Source: an uncultured Bacteroidia bacterium (GTDB lineage: Bacteria > Bacteroidota > Bacteroidia > Bacteroidales > Prolixibacteraceae). From it: DNA of 64,000 nucleotides. The stretch covers positions 34,899 through 98,898 of the forward strand of contig CAIXZH010000089.1 of the NCBI GenBank assembly GCA_903923905.1, in the 5' to 3' direction. Each line of letters opens with the position of its first letter. The stretch's first letter is position 1. Positions 55,118-64,000 of this stretch are shown one piece after another. Under the pieces are notes generated by a model, which did no database searches, was not told the origin of the DNA, and was given only the letters and a program-made list of their open reading frames with translations. A program made the position numbers and the translations under genes.

Positions 55118-55633
55118 ATGAAAAAACTTCTTCTTTCCGCAATCGTTATTCTTGGCTTCACCGCTGTTTCTTTTGGACAATCACAGGCTACTGCAACCGC
55201 CAACACCACCTTAATTACCCCGATTTCTATCGCTAAAAGTGTTGATTTAAGATTCGGTACTATTGCATCAAGTAACACCGATGGAACTATTTCCATAACT
55301 TCTACATCAGGTGGAACAGTGGCTGTCTCAGGAGGTGTTACTCAGGTTTCCGGAAGCACTACATCGTCTGCAAAATTTACAGTTACTGGCGAAGGAAATA
55401 GCTCTATTTCAATTCTTTACCCTACAGACCCTATACTTCTTACTAATACAACCGGAGGAAAAATAAATACATTATCGTTAGCGCCAAGTATTCCTTCTTC
55501 AGGGGCATCAGCACATTTAGGTAGCGGAACTTTGGATATCTATGTAGGTGGGGTATTATCTGTGCCAGCACTTACTGTCTCAGGAGTTTATACAAATACA
55601 ACAGATTTGACATTAATCGTTAATTACAATTAA
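55118..55633 (+). CDS. DUF4402 domain protein (pilin-like), copy B
   Basis: 171 aa, signal peptide KKLLLSAIVILGFTAVSFGQ. DUF4402 features: SQATATANTTLITPISIAKSVDLRFGTIASSN, TSSAKFTVTGEGNSSISILYPTDP, LGSGTLDIYVGG, ending TDLTLIVNYN. The pattern 'ATA...I..PI.I......L.FG' is the DUF4402 opening. Exported beta-sandwich, likely surface fibre or adhesin subunit. It differs clearly from copy A but is similar in plan to copy C 157 bp downstream. Confidence 0.85.
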   Translation: MKKLLLSAIVILGFTAVSFGQSQATATANTTLITPISIAKSVDLRFGTIASSNTDGTISITSTSGGTVAVSGGVTQVSGSTTSSAKFTVTGEGNSSISILYPTDPILLTNTTGGKINTLSLAPSIPSSGASAHLGSGTLDIYVGGVLSVPALTVSGVYTNTTDLTLIVNYN

Positions 55634-55714
55634 TAAATATTCCGGAAACTATCCCGTATTTTACAGGGATAATATTAAAGTCTTAAGATACCTCACAGAT
55701 CATTAGGAAGATTA

Positions 55715-55748
55715 AAGAAGACCCACCCATATCGGGTCGGGTCTTCTT
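55715..55748 (+). terminator. Hairpin between DUF4402 copies B and C
   Basis: Stem AAGAAGACCC-ACCC / GGGT-c-GGGTCTTCTT with a 5-nt loop (55715-55748). It can end or attenuate transcription from copy B before copy C. Confidence 0.75.
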
Positions 55749-55789
55749 ATAAGTCCGGAATTGAAACGAAACTCTCATCTTAAAAGATC

Positions 55790-56311
55790 ATGAAAAAGAT
55801 AATCCTACTGGTTTTAAATTTTGTCTTACTGGCAGGAATATTCGGAGGTAAAAGTTTAGCACAATCGTCCGTTAATGCTACCGCCACCGCCCAGGTAATT
55901 GCTGCGCTTACTGCCACAGAAACCGCCCAACTAAATTTCGGGCGTTTTTCGCCCGAAACACAGGGAGGATCGATCCTGTTAACCCCCGATGGTGTATTAA
56001 CGACGCAGGGGACTGTTATTTCAGGAGGTGGGGCACACAGTTCGGCAAGTTTTTATATTACGGGCGAACCCAATGCCACCTTTTCAATTATCCTGCCATC
56101 AACCCCTGCCATATTAACCAATACTGCAAGCTCTAAAACCATGCAGGTAACCGGTTGGCAATCAATTCCAGCTCCAGGGGTTGGAGCGGGAAAACTGACC
56201 GGAGGATCTGTTACGGTTCAGGTCGGGGCAGCCCTGAATGTAGGGGATGTGAATGCCAATCCGGTCGGGATTTATACGGGGAGCTATTCCATTACATTTA
56301 CCTACAATTAG
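55790..56311 (+). CDS. DUF4402 domain protein (pilin-like), copy C
   Basis: 173 aa, signal peptide IILLVLNFVLLAGIFGGKSLAQ. Mature start SSVNATATAQVIAALTATETAQLNFGRFSPE, then SASFYITGEPNATFSIILPSTPAIL and the end GIYTGSYSITFTYN. Same fold and terminal motif as copies A and B. No clear promoter of its own, so it may rely on read-through past the hairpin. It precedes the PapD-like chaperone gene. Confidence 0.85.
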   Translation: MKKIILLVLNFVLLAGIFGGKSLAQSSVNATATAQVIAALTATETAQLNFGRFSPETQGGSILLTPDGVLTTQGTVISGGGAHSSASFYITGEPNATFSIILPSTPAILTNTASSKTMQVTGWQSIPAPGVGAGKLTGGSVTVQVGAALNVGDVNANPVGIYTGSYSITFTYN

Positions 56312-56549
56312 CCAATTTTTGTCCTTAAGAACAAGTCTGGTATCGACCGCCGGTAATGAATCAAAACCTGAATTTAATCCATCCTTACCTGAGAAACCCT
56401 GAAATTATCACTTCTGTATTGATAAAGATCAAAATAAAGTATTTAAAGTAATTGAACGATTTCATGTATAGGCGCATAACCACCTAGATTTTAATTCCAA
56501 TTGCATGATTTTATGTTCTATGCCTGGTAAATGAATACTAATTTTTTTA

Positions 56550-56557
56550 TACATTTG
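56550..56557 (+). promoter_or_regulatory. -7 promoter element of the chaperone gene
   Basis: TACATTTG (TAnnTTTG) 28 bp before the ATG at 56586; no clear TTTG at -33. Confidence 0.55.
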
Positions 56558-56585
56558 GCCAAATTATATTCTTAGACTTAATATC

Positions 56586-57464
56586 ATGAAAAAACGGAAC
56601 ATTATATTAGTTAAATCTCATATTGGAGTACCTTCCAGTTTGATCCTTATTTTTGCAATCCAGCTTTTTTCAGTATTTGCAGCCCAGGATATTCAGGCTC
56701 AGGGAAATTTACTAATCAATCCGCGACGTGTAGTCTTTGAAGGGACCAAGAGGTCCCAGGATCTTAATCTGGCTAACACCGGGAAGGATACAGCCAAGTA
56801 TAATGTCTCCATCATTGAGTATCGGATGAAGGAGGATGGTTCTTTCCAGGAGGTCACCACTCCAGACGATGGTCAGAATTTTGCAGATAAATTCATTCGT
56901 TTCTTTCCACGCTCGGTCACACTTGCCCCCAATGAGGCACAGACTGTAAAGATGCAACTGATCCGGACTGATCAGTTAAAGCCCGGCGAATATCGTTCGC
57001 ATGTCTATTTCAGGGCAGTTCCCAAACAGACTGCATTGGGAACTACAGAAAAATTAAAAGACTCTACCGCAATCGGTATAAAGTTGGTTCCCGTATTTGG
57101 GATAACGATTCCGGTTATCATCCGATCCGGTGAATCCACTATGAAGGTGAATCTTTCAGATTTAAAGCTTGAACTCATCAATGATACTATTCCAAGACTT
57201 CAGTTTACATTTAACCGTTCGGGGAATATGTCGGTTTACGGCGATTTACGGGTAGAGCATATTTCGGATCTTGGTATTTCAAGGCAGGTCGGGATCGTTA
57301 AAGGGATTGCCGTTTATACCCCAAACCCAACCCGGAAATTCCAAATGGATCTGGAAAATAAAAATATGGCTGAGTATCACAAAGGAAAATTAAAAATAAC
57401 GTTTTCAGCTCAATCAGACACCAAACCAGAAAAATATACCGAAGCGGAACTTAAGCTGCAATAA
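56586..57464 (+). CDS. PapD-like periplasmic pilus chaperone
   Basis: 292 aa with a signal peptide (SLILIFAIQLFSVFAAQDIQAQ). N-terminal immunoglobulin-like PapD domain: LLINPRRVVFEGTKRSQDLNLANTGKDTAKYNVSI, FIRFFPRSVTLAPNEAQTVKMQLIR and the GEYRSHVYFRAVP strand; then a second beta domain (SDLKLELINDTIPRLQFTFNRSG). These correspond to the subunit-binding edge strand and the conserved basic residues of archaic-type chaperones. It follows three DUF4402 genes and precedes a giant secreted protein. It probably folds or delivers the DUF4402 subunits. No usher is seen. Confidence 0.82.
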   Translation: MKKRNIILVKSHIGVPSSLILIFAIQLFSVFAAQDIQAQGNLLINPRRVVFEGTKRSQDLNLANTGKDTAKYNVSIIEYRMKEDGSFQEVTTPDDGQNFADKFIRFFPRSVTLAPNEAQTVKMQLIRTDQLKPGEYRSHVYFRAVPKQTALGTTEKLKDSTAIGIKLVPVFGITIPVIIRSGESTMKVNLSDLKLELINDTIPRLQFTFNRSGNMSVYGDLRVEHISDLGISRQVGIVKGIAVYTPNPTRKFQMDLENKNMAEYHKGKLKITFSAQSDTKPEKYTEAELKLQ

Positions 57465-57513
57465 ACACCCCTGATTATGTTGCTTTGAGCCCGCTTTTAG
57501 TACTAAATATCAT

Positions 57514-57660
57514 ATGATCAGACGACTAATAACGGGTTTTAAGCTTTATTTTCAGCCAATATTACTTTTATTGGCCGGGTTGCAGTTGTATGCCCGGAGT
57601 AATATGTCATCCGCCCTGGGGAATCGGAGTATTAACCTTTTAATACTCTGTGAGTTATGA
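57514..57660 (+). CDS. Small ORF with signal-like start, overlapping the giant gene
   Basis: 48 codons (MIRRLITGFKLYFQPILLLLAGLQLYARSN...LCEL). The first 28 residues look like a signal peptide ending at LYARS. It ends in an ATGA overlap with the start of the giant gene, so it may couple its translation or be a leader peptide. Equally it could be the remnant of a gene lost between chaperone and giant protein. No homologue recognised. Confidence 0.35.
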   Translation: MIRRLITGFKLYFQPILLLLAGLQLYARSNMSSALGNRSINLLILCEL

Positions 57661-59684
57661 GACATAAATTATCAGCCTCTTTGATTTATCGGCTTAAATT
57701 ATTGGTTCCTTCAAAGGCAATTGCTCTGATTGTCTTTTTGTTGCTTTCAGTGACGTTAGTTAAGGCGACAACCTATACCTGGAACGGTACTACTAGCACG
57801 GATTGGGCCACAACAACCAACTGGACCCCTAACGGAAATCCGGGTTCAGCCGTGGGTGATATTGTATCAATAGGGGTGGTTGCTTTTTCAGGCTCACAAC
57901 CAACGCTAAGCGCTACACCTGCAAATGCATTGGCATCCATAACACTTGGTACTGCAACGACTTCTACTTTAACGATTTCGGCCAATTACCTGGTAGGTTC
58001 GTTAACCATAGGTGCAGGCTCAACAGTGTCTGAAAGTGGAAGTATTACCGTTACTTTCACCGGAGATATTGTTAATAATGGAACCTATACTGCAAGCAAT
58101 GGGCTGCATACTTTTGCAACCAACCCAATAAGTCTTTATGGAACCCTGTCAATTCCAAACATTACTGTGACCACCATAGCGGTGATGAATAATGGGTCAC
58201 TGACTGTTGGATCTTCATTAGCCGGTACAGGAACATTAAATAATGCTTCAATCGGCACACTTTCTTTAGGGGGAACAAGTGCAATCACTACCCTGAATAA
58301 TGGAGGTACCACAATATTTACCGGTACTACAATTTCATCAACCACGTTAACTAATAATGGAACGCTTAATCTTCAGGGATCGGGTGCGATTACTGGTATT
58401 ACTAATAGCAATGGGGGCATAGTAAACCTTAGTTCCTCCGGCACAATAGCCGCTTTCACGAATGGCAATGCAGGTATACTTAACATAAGTGCTCTAACCG
58501 TACCTACCTTTACGGCCCTTGCTGTAACTGCAGCAGGGAATATCGTCAACTATAACGGTGCCGGCAATCAAACTGTCAGATTAGGTACATATTTAAATCT
58601 TTCACTCTCCGGAAGTGGATTAAAGACTATACCTACTGGTACTATAGTAAGCGGTAAATTGAATATTGCAGCGGATGCGGGTGGAGCTAAAGCAAGCCTT
58701 GCCAGTGGACTTAATCTTGCAATTCGTGCACTTTTTCTTGGCGGTACGAATCAAGTTGCCGGGACCTGGGGTTCCTCGATTTCTGCTGCCACGAATAAAA
58801 ATAACACCTACTTTGATAATACTGCAACCTTTACCGGAATATTAACTGTAGCAGTACTAAGTCCAATTGTAGCCTCTACTACCGGGCCATGGGCAACTCC
58901 AGGAACCTGGACCGGTGGTGCTGTACCGGTAGCAGGAGATGATGTAATCATTAATGTAGCTGTTACTGTTGGTGCAACTGTAACACAAACTGGTTCTGTG
59001 ACTATCAATAGTACAGGTTCAATAACAGCAACAACAGCCAATCTTACATGCGGTTCACTCACAATAAATAGTGGAGGTTCACTCACATCTTCACGTGTAC
59101 TTACGGTAAACGGATCCACCAATATAACAGGGACAATTAATCTTTCAACAACAATTCGTGCAAATGCATTTAACGGTGATGTCATCCTTAATTCAGGTGC
59201 AGTATATAATGAAACTGTTGCAAACACTCTAACTATAACTGGAAGTTTTACAAACAATGCTACAACCTTTACTGCTTCAACCGGTGTTTACACTTTTAGT
59301 GGTGCAGGTATGGTATTAAATGGAGCAACCACAACTTCAATAGCAAGTATAGCAATAACAGGAACTTACACCAACAGTGGTACACTGACCGTAGGCACTT
59401 CACTTACAGGCACCGGTACACTAATCAATAATGGTACGCTTAATTTGAGTGGGGTTGGTGCTGGTTCTTGTGCAATTTCTTCACTTGATAATAATGGAAT
59501 AATAAACCGTTCTGCAGCAGGAACCACAACCACTGCACTTGCTAATTTTTCCAACTGGGGAACAATTAATCTTAATGGGTCAGGTGCCATCACCGGCATT
59601 ACCAACAATGCTGCAGGCATTGTAAACCTTGCAAGTTCGGGTACAATAGGCACTTTTACAAACAATTCATCATCAACGCTTTAA
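57657..59684 (+). CDS. Giant secreted beta-repeat protein, N-terminal part up to in-frame TAA
   Basis: 675 aa to the stop. Signal peptide (SKAIALIVFLLLSVTLVKA), then a module opening TYTWNGTTSTDWATTTNWTPNG, a W-x-G/DW/NW pattern that starts many secreted Bacteroidota repeat proteins. A second module begins TGPWATPGTWTGGAVPVAGDDVIIN near codon 405. The rest is short beta strands rich in Gly, Ser, Thr, Asn (TLNNASIGTLSLGGTSAITTLNNGG and similar), suggesting a beta-solenoid. The stop TAA at 59682-59684 falls where the earlier repeat has Asn (GILNISAL against STL-stop-ISST), and the same frame continues open afterwards. So this is probably the first part of one interrupted gene. Type IX secretion cargo is plausible but its sorting domain would be outside the window. 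Confidence 0.75.
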   Translation: MRHKLSASLIYRLKLLVPSKAIALIVFLLLSVTLVKATTYTWNGTTSTDWATTTNWTPNGNPGSAVGDIVSIGVVAFSGSQPTLSATPANALASITLGTATTSTLTISANYLVGSLTIGAGSTVSESGSITVTFTGDIVNNGTYTASNGLHTFATNPISLYGTLSIPNITVTTIAVMNNGSLTVGSSLAGTGTLNNASIGTLSLGGTSAITTLNNGGTTIFTGTTISSTTLTNNGTLNLQGSGAITGITNSNGGIVNLSSSGTIAAFTNGNAGILNISALTVPTFTALAVTAAGNIVNYNGAGNQTVRLGTYLNLSLSGSGLKTIPTGTIVSGKLNIAADAGGAKASLASGLNLAIRALFLGGTNQVAGTWGSSISAATNKNNTYFDNTATFTGILTVAVLSPIVASTTGPWATPGTWTGGAVPVAGDDVIINVAVTVGATVTQTGSVTINSTGSITATTANLTCGSLTINSGGSLTSSRVLTVNGSTNITGTINLSTTIRANAFNGDVILNSGAVYNETVANTLTITGSFTNNATTFTASTGVYTFSGAGMVLNGATTTSIASIAITGTYTNSGTLTVGTSLTGTGTLINNGTLNLSGVGAGSCAISSLDNNGIINRSAAGTTTTALANFSNWGTINLNGSGAITGITNNAAGIVNLASSGTIGTFTNNSSSTL

Positions 59685-62600
59685 ATCAGCTCCACTACTG
59701 TCCCAATTACAACATTAACAGCAACTGCTGCAGGCAATACGGTGGTATATAACGGTACAACACAAACGGTAAAAGGCACCACTTATTACAATTTAACATC
59801 AAGTGCCGGCACATCGGCTACCCTTGGAGCTGCAACAACGGTAAACAATAATCTTTCTGTCACTTCCGGTATTTTTGCCGATGGAGGCTTCCAGATAACC
59901 GGTAACGGGACAGGCACCTTGAATGTTGCAAACGGAGCCACTTTACAGATTGGTGCCGGGGCTGCAAATACCGAAACTTTCCCAACCCTGTTTACTACAG
60001 CAAATATTTCATTAGGTGCTACTTCCACTGTTAATTATAATTCGACAAGTGCCATGACCGTGGCAGGCAGCGTTACCAGTGTCGGACCATCAACATATGG
60101 GCATCTTACATTATCTGGGAACAGTGTAAAAACTGCCTCTGCTGCAATTACAATTGCGGGAAATCTTACTGTGAATGCAGGCACTTTTGCAGACGGAGGA
60201 AACCAGATAACGGGCAACGGATCAGGAACTTTGCAAGTTGCTGCCGGGGCAACCCTGCAGATTGGAGCTGGTACAGCAACAATTACAACTTTTCCAACAT
60301 TATTTATTACGACCAATATTACATTAGGAGCAACTTCTACAGTTATTTATAATTCGACAGGAGCCATGGCCGTAGCTGGCAGTGTTTCCAGTATAGGACC
60401 AGCAACTTATGGACATTTGACGTTATCCGGGAACAGCACAAAAACTGCCGCATCTGCAATTACAGTTGCCGGAAATCTTACCATCAATGCAGGCACTTTT
60501 GCCGATGGTGGAAATACAATTACCGTAAATGGAAACGTTACCAATAATGCTACGCATTCTGGAGCAGGTAATATTATATTAACTGGTGGTTCTGGAGCGC
60601 ACGCTATATCCGGCACTACGAGCACTTTTGGTACTCTAATACTCAATGATGCAACTTATGGTGGTACAATGACTGGTAGCGGAACAACGACTATTGGGAC
60701 ATTGACCGTGACTGCAGGTACATTGACCTTAAATGCATTCACAACCTCATTATCTGTAACTACAACCAATGTTACGGGAACATTAACTTTTAATAATGCT
60801 ACCGGGACAAGATTAATGGGTGCTGTTACTGTAAATACCGGGGGAATTGTAAATGTCACTTTAGCTCAGTCAACACCTCTGATAACAGTGTCCAGTTTAA
60901 ATATAAACGGAGGGACATGGAACAATACCGTAGTTAATGAGCCAGTTACAATTAGCACTGGTACCTTTACCAATACAGGAACATTTAATTCAGGTACGGG
61001 GGCCTATACTTTTTCAGCTGCAACGTCGTCAATAAATGGGAATGCCACTACTTTCTCAAGCTTAACTGTAAACAGTACTACAGGAACAACCAATAATATT
61101 ATAGCTTCCGGAGGCTTGACAGTTATAACCACGTTGGCAGGTTCTGGTATTTTAATACAGGCGGCTAATGCCAATCTGAATATCGGGGCTTCCACAGTCA
61201 CGCCTACATTAACAGCAACCGCAACAGGCAATACAGTTAGCTATACCGGCTCCGGCCAAACGCTAAAGGTGACTTCCTATTCAAATCTTACCTTAAGTGG
61301 TGGTGCCGAAACATTTGGTGCGATTACAACCATTGGAGGCAACCTGACCTTGAGCGGATCTGCTACCGCAACAACCGGAGCAGCTTTAACAATTGGGGGG
61401 AATTTAAATGTTGGTGATGGGACTACCTTTACCGCTGCAGCTTTTGCACTGACTGAAACGGGGACAACAACCATAGGGGGTGGATCAAGCGGGAACCTTA
61501 CCATATCATCTGCCACAGGAGCTAAATTATTTACAGGTGGGGTTTCTGTTGCAGCTGGAGGAACCTGGAATAACTCTGCGAATTCTCCCGTTGAATTCCG
61601 TGGAGGCATCACAAACAACACCACCGGAATATTCACTGCCGGATCAGGAGTTCAATCGTTCACCACGAATGCACAGGCACTTAACGGGCCACTATCCATA
61701 TCCAGTGTTACAGTAACATCACCGTCAGTTCTTACAAATAACGGTACATTGACCGTTGGTACAGCTTTGGCGGGCTCAGGTAATTTAACGAATGCCGCTT
61801 CCGGCACCCTTAATTTAAACTTTACTCTTGCGCCCAGTATTACTGCACTTAATGCTAGTGCAAACAACAATACAGTTAGTTACGGATATGCCGGAGCCCA
61901 GACTATTTTTGGAACCACTTATTCAAACCTGACCCTGGCTGGCAGTGGTGTTAAATCGTTTCAAGCGGGACCAACGACAATCGGTGGCAACCTTTCTATA
62001 GGCTCAGGCGTTTCAGCCCAGCTTTATACCGGCACTAATACACCGGTCAATACGTTGATTCTTAATTTAATTGCGCAGAATTCAGGAACCTGGGGAAGCA
62101 CTTCATCATCTGCAACCAATAAAAACAGCACCTATTTTGGCACTACCTCCTCTGGTATTATAAATGTCAGTACAAGTTCGTGTACCCCGGGAACATGGCT
62201 GGGCACTACCAGTACCGATTGGAAAGATCCGTCAAACTGGTGCGGCGGCGTACCGACTTCATCGACTAATGTAATCATTAACGCGGGTGGTAACCAACCT
62301 TCATTATTAACTGCCGGTGGGGTTTGTAATAACATTACCATTAACAGCGGCGCTACCTTAACAGTGGGCGGAGCTTACAACCTGATTGTCAATGGAAACT
62401 GGGCATTAAACACTGGTGGCACATTCACTCCAGGCACAGGAACGGTTACTTTTAATGGTACCTCTCAGACCATAGGAGGAACCACAACAATAAATGCGTT
62501 TAATAATTTAAGTACCTCCGGAAGCGCTTCGGTAACTCCAGGTACAGCAATTACAATTGCCGGTAATCTTTCTATTGGAGACGGAACAACTTTCACAACT

Positions 62601-64000
62601 GCTCCTTATGCATTGACTGTGACCGGAACAACCACTATCGGGGGTGGGACCAGCGGTACATTGACACTATCTTCAGGCTCAGGTACATTAACCTTTAACG
62701 GGAATATTGCGGTAAATGCAGGTGGTACCTGGAATAACACGGCTGCAAATCTGCCACTTACTTTTCCCGGCAGTATATCCTGCCTGGGTACCTTCAATGC
62801 TGGGACAGGTGTTTATACCCTTAGCGGAACAACCCAAACGATCAGCGGAATCTTATCTATTCCTTCTGTCACTGTGACAGGGACCTACACCAATAACGGA
62901 TCACTTACTGTAGGTACTGCATTATCCGGCACCGGACGTTTGACTCAGGGCGCGAGTACGAGTGCAATCCTGAATTTAGGGGGTACTGTGACTATTACAA
63001 CGCTTGCGGCAACAAATACCGGCAATACGGTAAACTTTACCGGCGCTAGCCAGACCGTAAATCCTTTAAATTATTACAACTTAATCTTAAGTGGCAGTGG
63101 CACAGATGTTTTACAAACTGCTACTACCGCTATAGGTGGAAATTTAACTGTTAGTGGCAGCGTTACGACCACTCAGGTAGCCAATTTGGCAATAACCGGC
63201 AACCTGACAATAGGTTCGGGTGCTACTTTTGCTACTGCAGCCGCGCTTACCCTTTCAGCTGCGACTATTCAGGTAGATGGTAGTTTTAATATCGGAAGTA
63301 CCGGCACGCTTAGTGCTACTAATTTAACTGTAAATGGAACTGTTACAAACTCCAGTACCGGGACACTAACTGTTACTAATTTGATTGTCAATGGTACCTG
63401 GAATCATAATACCACATCATCATTATTACCCCAAGGTTCTACTTTAGCAAACACAACCTGGGCTGCTTCGTCCAACTTAAATATTACTGCCAGCTTTACC
63501 ACTGCAACAGTTTTTACCAATTTTATCGGACAGTCATTCGGCAATTTCACCTATAATTGTCCGGGGCAAACAAATACCGTTGCATTTGTCAATTCCGCAG
63601 GGACTACTACGATAAAGGGTAATTTTACTGTTGCCTCTACAGGAACAAGCGCTATGTATTTGAGAATAGGCAATCAACCTTATCCTGCAACGGTCAATAT
63701 TAATGGAAATTTCAATATATCCGGTGGAAATTTTGATATGCATGACGGGGGTACTTATCCTACCACCATCACAATAAATCTTGATGGGAACTTTTCGATG
63801 TCAGCAGGAACTCTATCCCAAACAACCACACAAGCCGGTTCTCCTGTACTTTTTAATTTTGTCGGTTCGGGAATTCAGACCGTAAATATAACTGGCGGGA
63901 CAATAACATCGCAAGCAACAACCCCTTCGTGTGCTCTTCAATTTATTGTTGCCAATGGATCCACCATAGATATGGGAACATCCGTTCTTACCGGAACCAA
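59685..64000 (+). pseudogene. Continuation of the giant beta-repeat protein after the TAA, open to window edge
   Basis: In the same frame as 57657-59684 no stop occurs from 59685 to 64000 (over 1,430 codons), which cannot be chance. It encodes more of the same repeats: two near-identical 104-residue units around 59860-60500 (TFADGGNQITGNGSGTLQV, YGHLTLSGNS), later blocks (GTTTIGGGSSGNLTISS; TNNGTLTVGTALAGSGNLT), and a third W module PGTWLGTTSTDWKDPSNWCGG near 62190. The protein end is beyond the window. Either the gene is a recent pseudogene, the TAA is an assembly error, or the second part is made by read-through or reinitiation. Antisense frames of about 60-150 codons here are shadows of the low-stop composition. 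Confidence 0.7.
59862..60510 (+). repeat. 312-bp tandem repeat within the giant gene
   Basis: The Phe codon of TFADGG/IFADGG lies at 59874, 60186 and 60498, exactly 312 bp apart. Between them the sequence is nearly identical (NYNSTSAMTVAGSVTSVGPSTYGHLTLSGNS against IYNSTGAMAVAGSVSSIGPATYGHLTLSGNS, written as short pieces). This points to recent unequal crossing-over and 104-residue units. Confidence 0.8.

Noticed and set aside
58808..62797. Many antisense frames (60-150 codons, rich in Val/Pro) opposite the giant gene
   Set aside because: The Thr/Gly/Asn/Ser-rich repeats give few antisense stops; these frames have no starts or motifs of their own and are shadows.
1..64000. CRISPR arrays, tRNA/rRNA genes, transposases, integrases
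   Set aside because: No regularly spaced direct repeats with unique spacers, no tRNA-like cloverleaf wording, no rRNA sequence and no recombinase motif was found by reading.

Overview
The window reads as a chromosome fragment of a free-living or environmental member of the Bacteroidota (class Bacteroidia; the Prolixibacteraceae/Marinilabiliales area is plausible but not proven). The support is: promoters of the TTTG-N19/20-TAnnTTTG type, almost no Shine-Dalgarno sequences, an FtsZ ending in NNSFLHDKAD, a Bacteroidota-style dcw cluster, a GlsA/GlsB-type lipid acyltransferase pair, DUF4402 proteins, and dispersed palindromic repeats of a kind seen in this phylum. No tRNA, rRNA, CRISPR array, transposase or integrase was seen.

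Layout. 0-17.7 kb is a metabolic and envelope region: an MscS channel cut by the window edge, a Tat-exported alpha/beta hydrolase, an outer-membrane barrel, a three-gene biotin-dependent acyl-CoA (propionyl-CoA) carboxylase operon, dipeptidase E, a PafA-type phosphatase, an old-yellow-enzyme reductase, a metallophosphoesterase, a UROD-fold methyltransferase-like protein, a fused EutB-EutC ethanolamine ammonia-lyase with a twin-arginine leader, a cold-shock protein and a GNAT-like protein. 18.0-27.7 kb is a complete kdp potassium-uptake operon: kdpF (45 codons), an outer-membrane barrel, kdpA, kdpB, kdpC, a HAMP membrane protein, kdpD and kdpE. After superoxide dismutase, 28.6-45.9 kb is the dcw division/murein cluster on the minus strand: mraZ-rsmH-ftsL-ftsI-murE-mraY-murD-ftsW-murG-murC-ftsQ-ftsA-ftsZ-ftsZ-yqeY. 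It carries two complete tandem ftsZ genes and a 10-bp-periodic repeat upstream of mraZ that looks like an MraZ operator. 46.2-50.3 kb holds the glsA/glsB-like pair, pdxH and a membrane coiled-coil protein.

50.3-64 kb is accessory and visibly in flux. It has a gene-poor kilobase with repeats and a possible small RNA, a secreted-protein N-terminus joined to a DUF559 nuclease that carries an in-frame stop, an intact DUF559 protein, then four DUF4402 (pilin-like) genes, one of them a decayed duplicate. A PapD-like periplasmic chaperone follows, and then a very large secreted beta-repeat protein. That last reading frame is open from 57657 to the window end except for one TAA at 59682-59684.

How the parts fit together: the kdp genes form a self-contained K+-limitation response, and the dcw genes make lipid II and the divisome. 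The DUF4402/chaperone/beta-repeat genes probably build a surface structure or adhesin; no usher is visible in the window. The points most worth a second look are the FtsZ pair (the upstream copy lacks the usual FtsZ tail and ends like the neighbouring FtsA), the Tat-leader EutB-EutC fusion, the putative MraZ operator, the DUF4402-chaperone surface locus, and the possible sRNA at about 50.55 kb.
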